Origin: Phytophthora hibernalis
Lineage: Eukaryota; Oomycota; Peronosporomycetes; Peronosporales; Peronosporaceae
Assembly: GCA_012656075.1 (NCBI GenBank)
Contig: JAAKBF010000027.1
Location: forward strand, 868,001-932,000
Direction of reading: 5' to 3'
Length of the DNA stretch: 64,000 nucleotides
In this document: positions 1 through 12,199 of the stretch, one piece after another
How positions within the stretch are numbered: position 1 is the first letter of the stretch
Layout: each line of letters starts with the position of its first letter
Translations under genes and position numbers: made by a program
The notes under the pieces: model-generated
Database searches by the model: none
What the model was told of the DNA's origin: nothing
The model's input: the letters and a program-made list of their open reading frames with translations, nothing else

Positions 1-640
1 CACCATGTTACCATATTATCAATGACCAGCTCAAATATGCCGTCCGAAAACTCGGCCAGCTCTGAAGATATACATCCAAGCACGTTTTGGGCTCGCTTGA
101 ACTTGCCCTTTTCAGTCATCTGCTTCTTCCTGGCCACTTCATCACGGCTCGTGAACACTCTAAAGGTACGTCGACAGTCGGTAGTATCGCATCGAGGCTA
201 CCGGTCCTTAACCGTCTCTATACACAACAAAACATAGTTAAATCATGCCCAATACATAATATCATTAAATGGAGAAAACATGGTAATATCCTGGCACATA
301 CCAGGACTGGATTGAAGCGTAAGGAAACGATAAGAGGATGCATGCATGCTTTTGATAGAGGATGACATGGCGGCACGGAAGCTTCAACGTGTCGCAGAAT
401 TTACAATCACAGAGCAGCGAGATCTTGTTCAAATGATGTCATTGATCTCCTCTCACCACATTCACCGTGCTGTCAGTCTCGATGAAAGTATAATATCCGG
501 GTTTGTTGCAAACTGGTACTTCTCAAAGAATACGCTGGAGACCACTCAGTAGCCATACCTAGTAGCCGATTCATCGCTTCACCGAAGTTTGCGCCTCGCG
601 TAGAGCCTGGGATCAGTGTCTTCATGTCGTATGTGTCCTC
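1..640. other. No gene recognised
   Basis: Only short overlapping open frames are present and none has a recognisable domain or a consistent exon pattern. The stretch lies just downstream of the MULE-like remnant and may be part of the same old element. Confidence 0.4.
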
Positions 641-2180
641 CTTTCATCGCTGGAAGTTCAATACACACAACAAGCACTGCAAAAATGAACTGTCCAGATC
701 CAATTTCAGCTTGCCGAAGAAACTCTCGAAACGGTTGTTAGTGTTGTTGCGGAAGTGCGGCAAGTGAAGCTGGGACACGTCGACCCGCATATCCTGGCAT
801 GTCATCCTGTTCTTGTCGAAGTAGTCCCACAAGTCTTCTCGCTCATTACGCAAAGATAGCTTTTTGAACTCTCTGGTGTTGTCGTGCAGGTCTGCTTCCG
901 TCTTAGAGTACACCACGTTGTGCACGCAATAGTCCATTTGCTTCAAGACTTCGCTTGCGTACGTCCCATACTTCTTGTCATCGCACACATCATTTTCCTA
1001 CCACTTGACAACGTGAAAATAGCACAGCAAAATCCGGGACCGAGGCAGCAACCGCTTCAATACTTCAACTTCATTTAAATCTTTGTCAACCATCATCACC
1101 TGCGTGCGCTCCCATTCATTCACCGTCTAAAAGTGCTCAAGTTTTACCACGTGCCAGTCAGCATTGCGCTCGATAACGAAGTGCTGAACAGGTTGCCCGT
1201 TTCCAAACTGATCCATCGCCATCAGCGTGCACAATTGGTATAGGTTTCTTTGGAAGGAGAAATAAAGTACCCACAACATGGGAACATCAACTTGTAGATG
1301 ATGGTACTCACATACCGGTTCGTTTTGTGGGTACATTCGATTAGCAACAACTCGGGGAACGACTGTAGTGCTTACGCATGAGCTCGGACGATATGGAGAC
1401 GACTGCAGTTTGTCCACGAGCATTTTCTTTCACCGTGGACACGTTGCCTTCTGCATACATGTTGAAATTCACGAGGAGCTCATCCATATGGTCCTCGTCA
1501 AATAGATCGCTTTGTGTACATAGAAATAGAACCAATGTGTTAGCATTCTGCACGTAAGTGAATACAGCAAAACATTAACATACGCACCACTCTGCTTGAT
1601 CCTCCGAATCATATTGAGAAAGTCCGTCATCGTAACGCGATGCACAGTGTCACTTCGAATGTAGTCGTAACTGCGAGACGCCTAGCCTCCACAATCGACC
1701 ATCGACTCAACATCTCGCATGACGGGATAAGCTTTCGGGACCTGACCAATACCTGGGTGTGACTGGAAAATCTCGTCCGAAACATGGTGATTGTGACCGT
1801 AGAAATCGCGCTTAACCTCGATTCCCCACTCGGCGTCAGCGCGCTGGTACACCTGAGCTAGAAAGCAAGCCGCATACCCCGTGTAGAATATGCGCTGTGT
1901 TGGTCGTTTTCCAGTCGATCGTGAGCGTTCTTTCCTTTCAAGCGTGCAGATGTACACGCGCTACAACGGATTCATGTCTGGGACGAGAGGAATCTCAGCA
2001 AGCGATCGACCTTTGTATTGTTTTTGCTTTTGCAGTTTGGATTGGGCAGGGACAAATTCAGACACATTCAGCGTTTCATTGACCACCATCTTCGTACTTG
2101 TCCGGCTAGAATACTTCTTCAAATACACCTCGAACGTCTTCCACGATACGTGATGCTTCTTGATCGCGGGACGTAACACA
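640..2180 (-). mobile_element. Degenerate MULE/ZSWIM-like transposase remnant
   Basis: Successive minus-strand open segments (1961-2179, 1682-1957, 1341-1553, 1127-1423, 644-988) read in order like one transposase broken by frameshifts and stops. Recognisable pieces are a transposase-core segment with AMDQFGNGQPVQHFVIERN near 1170-1230 and a C-terminal part containing NNTNNRFESFFGKLK near 690-740. Such sequences belong to the Mutator-like/ZSWIM-type transposases that are abundant in Phytophthora. No terminal inverted repeats were identified, so element ends are unknown. An E/K-rich segment at 2217-2465 on the same strand could be its N-terminal tail or unrelated low-complexity DNA. Family assignment is from remembered sequence style, not a search. 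Confidence 0.55.
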
Positions 2181-2764
2181 GGTCAATATCTTCATCAGGA
2201 GAGGCGCGTTTGCGCTTCACGCTCCCGATGTAGAATTCCCGTCACCGCCCGCCTCTTCTTCATCCTCCTTCATCTTCTTCAACCTCCTCATCTTCTTCAG
2301 CATCCTTCTCTTCTTCAAATACTCCTCTTCTTCAGCCTCATTTTGGTTTTCTGCACCATCTACTCCACCCCTAACGGCCTTCTCTTCGCGTTCAGCATCC
2401 TTTTCTTGTCGAAGTTTAGCCTTTGCTTCTTTCTCCGCTTGTTCTATCATCTTCATCATTGTCACAGCCGTCTTCCAAGAACGAGCCTTGGTTCACGTGA
2501 TCTTCAATGAGCAAAACAAGAAAATTCATGGATAAAACATGGATCCTGGTAGCACGTTCTCAACAATATGAGTATTAAGATCAACTCCGCACCTGGGCAC
2601 TCGTATGAATGCGCAACAGACTCGTAAGGAAGTGCACTAGTAGCAGTAGCTGTTTTGAAAGACAACGCAATACATATACACAAAGATGTTAGATAAGTGT
2701 TTCTCGAATCCACATGTACACGTCAGACGTACCTTAAATCAGGGACCTTGGTCTCTTGGAGAAG

Positions 2765-2990
2765 GAACAGCGCTCGGCTTGTCGTGGAAGCTCGCAGCGG
2801 GTCGGGGATGATCACAGAGGTCTGGAACAGCGCGTAGCATGTCCGAGAAGCTTACAACGTGTCGGGAGCAGCGCTCGGCGTGTCGTGGAAGCTCGCGGTG
2901 GGTCGCAGCAGGTCGAGAGTAGCCCGCATAGGGTCGGGAGAAGCGTGCAGTGTATCGGGAGCAGCGCGCAGCGTGTAGGCGTCGGAAATG
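2765..2990. repeat. Short-period minisatellite
   Basis: About 225 bp are built from imperfect ~20-bp units of the form GGTCGGGAGCAGCGCTCGGC / GTGTCGTGGAAGCTCGC. A 36-bp segment starting GCGCTCGGC(T/G)TGTCGTGG recurs 101 bp apart (about 2770 and 2871). The long open frames on both strands across this tract are a by-product of the repeat and are not called as genes. Confidence 0.7.
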
Positions 2991-3159
2991 CGAGTGTATG
3001 GATGGCGGAGAAAGCTGAAAGGATATGGTTCCAACCGATGGTGCAGATACTCCGAAAAATGGACAGCGCAGAAAATGGTGTGAAATGTATTTTAAATGAC
3101 TGTGTAATGAATTTGGTGCCATGGGCGTCACATGGACTGATATCGGGGTAATTCATGTT

Positions 3160-4150
3160 TTGAAAACATGGGCGCGATATTTACCGAACAAAATACCGTA
3201 TTTTGTACTTCATGAAGTTTGGTGAAACCCATCAGATTCCATATGGTGAAGACATAGCCTCGATAGTTTTGTGGGTACAAGTTTTTTATTAGTAGTACAG
3301 ATTAACCTGTCCTAAATGATACCTGACACACCTGACACACTGCTATATCTGATACGAAATCGAAGTTAGCAAAACGTAAAGAGTAAATTTGTTACCTATC
3401 GAAACCTGATATCTGATAGCCGATTTGGCGGGATTTCTTACTACCTGACGAGGACGAAAGTAGCTCATAATGGATGTCTGAAGAGTTTTCTCTTCTTGGT
3501 CGAGACAATTTTACTCGGGCAGTCGTAACTGCAGCTTCCGAAGGTCTTTCAGCAGCCTTTCATCGAGATCAGGATGCCCTGGTAGTATCGTGGGTACGAT
3601 TATTTTGCGTCAAGTGGTGGTTTTAGCTTGTACTGTCGTTACCGTCTACTGCCAAATATGGTAGTATTGATATACCTGATACGGCCATTGTCCACTGATG
3701 CTATTGTGAATTCCGTCCAAATTTGCAGATGTTGGGTGGTTCGCTTAACCGCCCCATACAATTTGCATGTCATTTGCGATGTCGCCCAAAGCAACACAAG
3801 TCTCACAGTAAGTACGAATCAGACTTAGTGTGAATTCCTTACTACGTATTTACCGTTCAAAATTAGTACATTTGTCACAAACTCTTGCTATACCGCAATA
3901 CAAATCCTTTTGCAAATCTTTTAACCTGGAAAAATTTATTGGTCCCACCTTTCTCCCTTTGCCGGGGAACTCTGTATCTGCAGCTGATCGGTTCGCGTCA
4001 GATTGTGCTTGAAACTAGTACGTTGTTTAGCCTGGGAGCAGGCCTTCTCCAATTCAGTATTATACTGAATTGCCTGGCAAGCATCTCAGTAATAATAACG
4101 GCAATACAGCAACAAACAATAATAAAATTTGCCGCAATTACTACAATACC
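3160..4150. other. AT-rich stretch without a recognisable gene
   Basis: No reading frame of gene quality was found on either strand. The sequence is AT-rich with short direct repeats such as CCTGACACA(C) near 3325-3345. It lies directly beyond the 3' end of the hAT remnant and may contain its terminal region, but no inverted repeat could be fixed by eye. Confidence 0.4.
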
Positions 4151-4155
4151 ATTCT

Positions 4156-5461
4156 TCACAAGAGCTGATCGGAGGCATTAGCATCGGCAGCCAATGTCGT
4201 CACATCCCACATGTTCGTGTTCGCACGATGAAACATCAGGAGTTCGATATTCGCTGGCAGCATGCAGGTACGCTGTGGCGTAAGCACCAGCTTGCATTGC
4301 GAGAACAGCCTTTCGCACGCGTTCGACGTCGGGGTAGCTGCTTTAGCAGCGCGCTGTAGACGATCTTGGTCTGATGCATGCCCTGGCCTACCCACCGCGA
4401 AGTATCTTGATTGCATAGTCCGCTTCGGGCGCCTTCCGCTTGCTGCCGTACCTTGGCTCTTCAAAGCGCTTTACCGCTGCGGTCACAGCGCTTGACAGGA
4501 CTCCCCGTTGATAGTCTTGACCACCGCAGATTCGAAGATGGGGAGTGGACAATCTTGGCCGTCGACTTGAGCTGATCCCGCATGCAGGGGTACTCGGCAA
4601 CCACTGAGACGAAGAGGAGGCAGACATCCGCTAAATCAAGCACTGCGGCTTCTTGGTCATGCTCTGAAACTTCTTCATGTGCTCCAGCAGTCCAAGCAAC
4701 TTGCGGTGCACGGCTCCGGTCGGTAGGAGCTCTTCATCAGCGTCCACGGCCTTGATTTGGTGTCGAATGCGCACGTACCGTTGCAGCATTTCAAAGTTGG
4801 AACTCCAGCGCGTAATATTCCGTTTGATAGCATGCAGGTCGGTCGACTTGGAAAGCTCGAAGAAATTGTTAACTTGGCTTAACTTTGACATCAATGTGTT
4901 AACCTGGGTTAGTAACGGCTCATAATCAGTGAGATACCTGTTAACCGCAATATTGAAGCGGTGGTTGGCGCAACCAACCAGAGGTACGCCGAGCCGGGTG
5001 GATATCGCACGGTTAGTGTTACAGTTGTCGGCAACGAGCAACGCCACCATGTCGAGGGTCTTGCCGTATACGTCCAGCACGCCGTCGAGGAACTTGATGT
5101 ACGCGTCCGCGTCTTGGGAGCCTTCCTCGAGTGACGATGCCCATCGCGACATCGAGCGAGTAAGCTCGTTGTCGACCTCTGAAAGCGGCATGTTCCGCTC
5201 GACGACCCATCGCATCCAGTGGAAGCGGTGGGACGCCTCCTCGGAGACAAAACCGAAGTCGGGGAGGCGACGGACGTCACGGGAAAGGTTCGCTGCGTGC
5301 TGCACTTTGTAGCCTTCGTGCTTGAGCGTCAGGTGGGCGACGAGGTTGGAGCAGCCAGTGTTTGGCGCTTGCTTGCCCTCGCTACCGCATAGCTTGCAGC
5401 GATAGAGGCCTTGGTCTAGGGTCTCGTAGAAGTATGCGCATACGCCCTTGTTCGCTGACAT
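4156..5461 (-). pseudogene. hAT-family transposase, frameshifted
   Basis: The gene starts at 5461 with a BED-type zinc finger (YRCKLCGSEG...HLTLKHEGY, two Cys and two His) and continues through a 276-codon open segment typical of hAT transposases, including VALLVADNCNTNRAI and CANHRFNIAVNRYL. The frame is lost at about 4635 and resumes in other frames. The hAT C-terminal dimerisation motif is visible at 4170-4330 (SNACERLFSQCKL followed by RTCMLPANIELLMF). hAT transposases are cut-and-paste DNA transposases, and the dimerisation domain is the family hallmark. At least two frame changes are needed to join the parts, so this copy is either inactive or affected by the base-dropout problem seen across the window. 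Confidence 0.85.
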
Positions 5462-5875
5462 CGTGTCGGATGGAGAGGTTTTGAAGAGTACCTGAATAGA
5501 ATGCCGAGGTGCCGCGTACTCTTTGGCTTGCTAGCCAGTGATTTTGTGTACTCTAAGATGAAGTATTTGGTATAGTATCTTCAAGATACGATGGACAGTG
5601 CGGATAAAGAGGGCTACAGGCAGTCAGTAGTTTGCTTGCTACTTGATTTTGTCCAAGACTTACTTTCGTAAATTTTATTGGAATAATGGGTCCTCCAATG
5701 ATCCGTTTTTATACTGTGAAAACTGATTTGAGTTGTACGGAACTTTTTATTCAGACCCCTGTCTGGGAGATAGAATATTAGGCGTGGCGTTGGCATTGAT
5801 GGAATTTATTTTCACCCCGTCCCTATTTATTGGTATTCACGAAAGCCCGCGTACTCGAAGCTGTCGTCGCAGTGC
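5462..5875. other. Flank of hAT remnant, no gene seen
   Basis: The sequence upstream of the hAT start codon has no supported coding region. It probably contains the 5' end of the element, but I could not identify a terminal inverted repeat or an 8-bp target duplication. Confidence 0.35.
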
Positions 5876-5919
5876 ATGGTGTCGAATCCACAGTGCATAG
5901 GCTCACATATTCCCTGCGC

Positions 5920-6300
5920 CAATATTAAATTTGCGCACGCAATCGTACTCAACCTGCGCACACTACACAGGACATGGCTTCATCTCCCATGTACTCACTC
6001 GTTAACACTCAGCCTATTCGACGGCTCACACAACGTTACACTTTCGGCGCACACACTCAACACAGAACTTGTCTTGAGCTTCCATGGGCTCACTCCAAAC
6101 CCATCGAGCTTACACACGCTACACTCAAACTCAACGGGCTCACACTCTACACACTGAATATACCTTCAGTCCAACAAGCTCGCTCGTTCACACTCAGTCG
6201 AGTCGGTTGACGGCTTGACTCTAAATTCACACTTTGTTGACCACGCAAAATATGTGTTGACCACACACTCATGTTCCACGAACGTTGACCCAGTTGACGT
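5920..6300. repeat. CACACTCA-rich simple sequence
   Basis: Plus-strand DNA is dominated by short recurring words such as GCTCACAC, ACACTCAA and TTGACCACAC. The open frames that cross it are compositionally biased and carry no domain. Confidence 0.55.
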
Positions 6301-7028
6301 CAAATAGTCCTCGTTGGGCTCAGCTAGCTTCGTTACCTATCTGGGTAGTTGTTGGTAACGCCAAAGCTACGGATTTTGAAGGGCAAGACAACTCCAAGCA
6401 AAACGGACGATCGGTGGTTACGCGGACCAACACTCCAACGGTCGTAGTCGTAGCGTAGTCTAGTGTAGAAAAGGTTCATTCCACCTTTTTCCAAGCGAAG
6501 CAAAACCCACCACAACCTCACCCTGGAAGGCGAGCGCAGGCACTCGCTGGACCAGCTTCTTATCGAAATGAAAGCTGATCACTTAGCCCCCACACTCAAG
6601 TGTTGTTGCTGACTCTGGCAAAAATCCCAGTATAACTGTAGACGAACAGCGATTACCGCTGACGATACTCATACAGAGGTGCGACGCAGTCTCCTTCGTG
6701 TTGCAATGGCGCTGGGAGTCGCAGCACCCAGTGTCATTTTGCATACTGGAAGGAGCAGTTCCTCCGCGTATCGGGGAATCTCGTGGGAATCTGTTGTTGT
6801 CGTTGCTGTGGTATCAGGTTTCCCTGAACTATAACACGGAGACTCAAGACTATGACACCGGTCCCCCAATCTCTAACACCCGCGTTGCGGAGTTGCCACT
6901 CCATTGTCGTCTGTCTCATCACCCGCAGCGGCATGAATGGACGGGGGCCGCCAGTCGAGCTCGTCCACCACCACCTTGGCTCTATGACACCGGCACGACA
7001 CGACGCGACCACCACACATTGCCACGCC
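6300..7028. other. Upstream region of the first AAAP gene
   Basis: No supported gene. Overlapping open frames on both strands have no domain and no codon preference matching the neighbouring permease. Confidence 0.4.
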
Positions 7029-7029
7029 C

Positions 7030-7043
7030 TCACTTCGCCTTTT
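7030..7043 (+). promoter_or_regulatory. Candidate oomycete initiator (Inr)
   Basis: TCACTTCGCCTTTT matches the oomycete initiator consensus YCAYTYYNCAWTTT at 13 of 14 positions and lies 43 bp upstream of the permease start codon, the usual distance. It supports the chosen start at 7087. Confidence 0.6.
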
Positions 7044-7086
7044 ACTCTCGAGTCAAACCAAGCGGCAAAACCCAATCGGATATACC

Positions 7087-8549
7087 ATGGCGAAGGAATC
7101 GTTCTTCACTCTCGAAGATTTCAAGATCTCCTTCAATCTCTTCTGCTGCGTCTGCGGCATCGGAACGCTGGGTCTGCCGGGTAACTTTGCCCGTGCCGGC
7201 CCCGTGTTCGCCAGCATCGCCATGCTCTTTATGGTGTTCGCCAACGTGTACGCGTCGATCGCGATGTCCAAGGTCATGCTGCTCGCGCCAACGTCCGTCG
7301 TGACGTTCGGCGATCTCGGTGAATGGGCCATGGGCAAGACCGGTCGCTGGTTGTGCGTGACCTCGCAGATGGCGTCGTGCGTCCTCGTCCCGTGTGTGTT
7401 CCTGGTTCTCGGCGGTGGTCTGTTGGATGGCCTCTTCCCAACACGTTCGACCCGACGGTGTGGATCATCCTGATGGCTTCAATGGTTCTGCCGCTGTGTC
7501 TTGTGCCGACGCTAAAGGAAGGTTCCGGTGTTGCATTTGCGGGTTGCGTGGGCACCCTCGTAGCTGACGTGATCGGTGTGGCAGTCGTGATGCACGGCAT
7601 GCGCGGCCACCCGAGTGTCCCGCAGACGGACGTCAGCATCTCCCAGGTGGCCGGCACGTTTGGCAATCTCGCGCTCAGCTACGGTGCCGGCATCATTATC
7701 CCGGACCTGCAGCGCCAGCACAGCGAGCCGCACCGCATGCCGCGCGTTATCATGTTCACGATGGTCATCATCTCGGCCTTGTTCATCGTGCTCTCTGTGG
7801 TGCCCTTCACGTCCGCCGGGTGCCAGATCTCGGGCAACATTCTGTACACGATCTACCCGGACACGAGAACCGGTCTGACGTCGCTGGGCTTCACGCCGAA
7901 TTGGGGTGCCGTCGTGCTCGCGTACCTCGCAATGCAGCTGCACATTACGACCGCGTTCTCGGTGCTTCTAAACCCCGCTTTCTACATGGTGGAGAAAGTG
8001 GTTCTGGGCATGCACGAGAAGGCAAAGTCGGGTGACATTGAGCACGGACTGCAGTACGTCGAGTCTGGAACACCCGCTGATGAAATCGTCAAGACACCCG
8101 ATACTACGCCGGCTGCTGCCGACAACAAGTGCCACTGCAACTGCCATGGCGGGATTGACAACGAGGCTGCTGAGTACCGTGGCCCCAACGCCTTCAAGTA
8201 CATTGTGCTGCGCATCTGCATTACTGTGATCCTTGTGGTGCTGTCCATTCTTTTCAAGGATCACTTCTCGGACTTTGCCGACTTTGTGGGCTCTTCGTCC
8301 TTGACGACGAGCTGCATCTTGCTGCCGGTGGCGTTCTACCTGATCAAGGCGTGGGACAATGTGCCGGTGGTGGAAAAGGTGGCCGCTATCATCGTGCTTG
8401 TAGTGTGCTTTGTGCTCGGCTGCTACTCGACATACACGGCTGGCAAGAACCTGTTCGCTCCGTCGGACTCGGACGCCACGTTCCCATACTGCGAGCCCGA
8501 GTACCAGAACACCGTGTTCTACAACTACACGGCGGTACACGAGACCTAA
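7087..8549 (+). CDS. AAAP-family amino acid permease (copy 1)
   Basis: The product is a multi-pass membrane transporter of the amino acid/auxin permease (AAAP, SLC36/38-like) family, expected to move amino acids across the plasma membrane or vacuole membrane. The first membrane helix carries the family-typical GIGTLGLPGNF, and about ten more hydrophobic helices follow (for example VGTLVADVIGVAVVMHG, LSYGAGIIIPDLQ, LVVCFVLGCYSTY). A hydrophilic loop near the last quarter contains a Cys/His cluster, CHCNCHG, absent from the neighbouring paralog. The frame breaks near 7438: GLLDGLFP is followed by a shift, and one extra base in the CCC run restores continuity into NTFDPTVWIILMAS. The homology is unbroken on both sides, so I treat it as one gene with a probable missing base in the assembly. 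It is convergent with its paralog at 8767-10283. Confidence 0.88.
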
Positions 8550-8766
8550 GCTCATCGGTTAGAAGATAGTAAAAGGCACGAAGCGTGACTTCGGGGTAAC
8601 GATACCGGGAAATGTACTTCTCAATCGTTAATAATTTACCAGCGAGTACAGATATTAATAATGAGCTTTCGAGCTGAACATTCTGCTGATGCACGCCTTG
8701 TCTGCAATCGAGGTATAGACACTTCCTGTTGAAGTGAAAGCTCACTCCAGCATCATTAATCTAAGC

Positions 8767-10283
8767 TTAGGACTCGCGCTCAGCCGTGTAGTTGTAGTAG
8801 ACCTTGTTCTCGTACTCGGAGTCGCAGAACGGGAAGTCGGCGTCGTTGTCGGTGGGGAAGAAGAGCTCCTTTCCGGTGGTGTACGAGACGTAGCAACCTA
8901 GGACGAAGCATACGACGACCACGATGCTGCCAGCGATCTTCTCGTACACCGGGACACACTGCCAGGCCTTCTTGAAGTAGAAGATAATAGGTAGCAGGAT
9001 GCAGTTCATTGTGAGACACGAGGCGCCCACAAAGTCTGCGAAATCGGAGAAGTGGTCTTTGAAGACGATTGCCAAAACCACCAAGATAACCACGATGGTG
9101 ATGCGAAGCGCGACGTACTTGAGCGCGTTGGGGCCAGTGTACTCAGCAGCCTCCTCTTCTTCGTTGTCCTTGTGCACTCGTTCAGAGTCGGCCACAGACA
9201 CGTACGACATCTTGGATCGACGACTCGAGTGGAGAACCGGGACCGAGTGGTTGGGGGAACCAGTCCGGAGTCTGACTGCTTCGATAGCAGCTCACCCGGC
9301 GTGGCGGACTCCTCGAAGCCGAAGTCGTCATCGATGTCTTCCGTTTTCTTCTTGTGCATACCCAGGCACAGACGCTCGGCGATGTAGAACGCGGGGTTCA
9401 GGATGACAGAGAAGGCGATTGTAATGTGCAGCTGCATGAGCAGGTAGGCCATGACCACGACACCCCACTTCGGTGCAAAGCCGAGCGACGTCAGACCCGT
9501 GTCAGCGTCCGGGTAGATCGTGAAGAGCAGGTTACCCGAGATCTGGCACCCCACAGCCGAGTAGGCCGTGCTTGAAAGGGTCAGGAAGAGGCACGACACG
9601 AAGGCAACAGTCACACCGACCACGCGGGGCATGCGGGTAGGGTCGCTATGCTGGCGTTGCAAGTCCGGGATGATGATTCCGGCGCCGTAAGCAAGTGACA
9701 AATTGCCAAACATGTTAGCTACCTGTTCGAACTTGAGATCGGGAAACGGTACGCTCGGGTGTCCACGCATACCGTGCATGACGACTGCTACGCCAATGAT
9801 GTCGGCGACGATCGTTCCGAAGCAGCCAGCGAAAGCAGCACCAGAACCTTCCTTTAGTGTGGGCACGAGGCACACGGGCAACACCATGAGAGCCATGAAA
9901 ATGGTCCAAGTGTTGGTGCTCCATGCATCCGGGAAGAGTCCGTCGAGCAATTGGCCACCGAGGATCAGGAACACGCATGGTAGCAGCAAACAAGAGCCCA
10001 TTTGCGAGATGACACACAGCCAGCGGCCAGTTGAGCCCATGCTCCATTCACCAAGGTCACCGAACGTGTTGACCGACCGCGGAGCGAGCAGCATCACTTT
10101 GGACATGGTGATGGACGAGTAGATGTTGGCGAAGGCCATGAAGGCCAAGGCGAAGCATGCGAGCGTAGGACCTGCACGAGCGAAGTTCCCCGGCATACCA
10201 AGCGTTCCAATGCCGTAGATGCAGCAGAAGAGGTTGAAGCACGTCTTGAAGTCTTCACCGGTGAGAAAAGGGCCCTTCCCCAT
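8767..10283 (-). CDS. AAAP-family amino acid permease (copy 2)
   Basis: This is a close paralog of the permease at 7087-8549, in opposite orientation with 217 bp between the stop codons. It begins MGKGPFLTGEDFKTCFN, aligning with MAKESFFTLEDFKISFN of copy 1, which fixes the start at 10283 rather than at the upstream in-frame codons near 10395. The motif GIGTLGMPGNF and the order of hydrophobic helices are conserved. One frame break lies near 9262 in a run of five C (minus strand). A sixth C would join VPP to the Ser-rich loop and then to MSYVSVADSERV and the last helices. The C-terminal end (KVYYNYTAERES) matches that of copy 1 (TVFYNYTAVHET). Substrate specificity cannot be read from the sequence. 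Confidence 0.88.
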
Positions 10284-10342
10284 GGTGATCAGGTCGGAGG
10301 TGGTGAAGCCGTGTGGTCGAGTGAACTGTGACCGAAGCGGTG

Positions 10343-10356
10343 AAATTTGGAAGTGA
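10343..10356 (-). promoter_or_regulatory. Candidate oomycete initiator (Inr)
   Basis: On the minus strand TCACTTCCAAATTT matches the YCAYTYYNCAWTTT consensus at 13 of 14 positions. It lies 60 bp upstream of the second permease start, supporting the 10283 start. Confidence 0.6.
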
Positions 10357-10429
10357 ACAAAACAAAACTTGGTCGCGGAAGGCTGCGACACCATCGTCAA
10401 GTCCCTTCAAACTAACAGCACCAGTAGTG

Positions 10430-12160
10430 ACACTAAAAAGACACTAAAAATATGTGACAAGATAAGTTGTACTTCGAAGTACATGTAGAGCGCTTCAGCA
10501 AAATTGCTGTTCACCATCTTTGAGCCACTTGGCTCCGGCTCATTGCTGAGGCGGGCTCTCTCGGCGCAATCAAGGCACCCGCACAATCGAGATCATCACA
10601 ACATGTATTGTACATGTATTCATACAGGTATTTTACATTGTAGTACATGTACAGTATACCGACTGGGGCTATGCTGAAGGTGTAGCTTTAGATGTTTCTT
10701 GGCTTGAACTCACGCGAACACACTGCAAAAGACTTGGGACTAAAGCCTAGTTTTGGCTGTTGTGAAGACGAGCTCCACACCCCAGGCGAGATAGTTTTGA
10801 TAGCAATCAGTCAGCTGCCTACCAATCTACACATTCGCGCCGTATAGACCTGGAGTCTGCGGGTGATACATCTCCCTTGCAGCACATCGTATATTGGAAA
10901 ACGTTTCCCGAGTCCTGGTGGCGAGCTGAGCTCTGCGTTGATCAGCAACATCTGGCGAGTTCGTCCGGGCATTTTGCCGTGTTTAAGTGCTTTGGCCTGA
11001 CGAGGACGCCATACCGCTGTCAAAGTACATATATATCATGCTCGATAAGAACGATGTCCGCGGCTCGTTCGAGTGGACGAATTGCCAGAACCTAAGGTTT
11101 GTCAACTTTGGTAGTCGCCCGGCCGGTGTTGGCTGCTTCACCGTTTTTGCGAAAAGAAATCAACACTGGCTTTATTCGACGATTATCAGAGAAGCCCTCC
11201 GTATGGAGTCCGTATTCAACAGGAAGGACTCGGTCTTACCAGGGGTACATACCGGTACATGTCCCTAAGAGGCAGTTCAAGTCTCGCATCGACGCCCACG
11301 TTAGGCTGGGAGGACTGCATCAATATTGATATAAATAAACTATTCTTTAGAGTTGCAGGATCCGAAGTTGTCGATACTCAACGATTTCAGATTGTAAACC
11401 ATTTAGTAATAATACTACGTGTTTGAGAGTAGCACCCTTAGCCTTTCCAGGCGGCTTGAGCAACGTACCGTATTAATATACATGGCATGGTGTACTGCAC
11501 TGATTCTGTTAGTTAGCTTTAGCCGTCCTGGAAGAAGTCCTGGGCCTGCTATTATTGGGGCGAAGCCCCCTATAATCTTGTGTTGTTTTACGACATGTGG
11601 TACCCTTTTACAAGAGGCAAAATATAAGTTTTAAAAATGGGGTAGGGTTGATAAACATGATAGCGTTCCCGGGGAAGCGAAAAAGTGGTTCTTTACCTGG
11701 GGTTTAAGGACATAAAACGAACACAGCATGAATATCATTGAGGAAAATTTTAGTGACGCCTTTTCATACAGCCCGGATGTCCACTATCTCGAGGTTTTTT
11801 TTAGGGCAACGCTGGCCGCCTATTCGCGCCGGCGACCCCAGAATTCGACTGCGGGACAACGAAATAAGCAATAATTGTATAATTCGTAGGTAGACGTCCC
11901 GCGGCTGCTTCGATGATTTAGAAGACGGGTCAGTATGATTTGTCTTAATGAGGGAGTTAATCAGAGGTAAAAACCGTAAGACTTGATGCGTAAGAAGTCG
12001 AGGCTCCGTAAAAGTCAAGGAGCGCCTCTTCGTCGCTCACATCGAACGTTACCGCGGGGAGGACGCCACGCCGGGAGCTGCGGGCAAGACTAGGATGAAG
12101 CTGGAGCCATGACGACGGCTCACAGTGTCTCGTAGGGACAGTGCGAGGTTTGAGTGTGAT
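10430..12160. other. Intergenic, no supported gene
   Basis: Several short open frames occur (for example 10987-11268 plus) but none shows a domain, and they overlap one another in different frames. Near 10600-10660 there is a cluster of palindromic GTACATGTAC-like words. A small perfect-stem hairpin is listed separately at 11551-11576. Confidence 0.4.
11551..11576. repeat. GC-stem hairpin with short loop
   Basis: ATTATTGGGGCGAAGCCCCC followed by TATAAT forms a stem of about 10 bp (ATTAT plus GGGGC against GCCCC plus ATAAT) with a GAA loop. Such hairpins are common near ends of mobile elements, but no element could be delimited here. Confidence 0.5.
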
Positions 12161-12199
12161 GGCTACGCTTGGCAGGAAGGCTGAGGCGATCGGGGCGGA

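Noticed and set aside
2756..3151. Overlapping frames of about 130 codons on both strands
   Set aside because: They follow the minisatellite period and carry no domain.
7087..8549. Permease copy 1 as a pseudogene
   Set aside because: There is a single one-base break in a run of C, with full conservation on both sides and a good initiator; the same pattern occurs in essential genes of the window.
10284..10400. Upstream start for permease copy 2
   Set aside because: The extra N-terminal residues have no counterpart in the paralog, and the initiator lies between the two candidate starts.
10987..11268. 93-codon plus frame
   Set aside because: It overlaps another frame, has no domain and no convincing start context.
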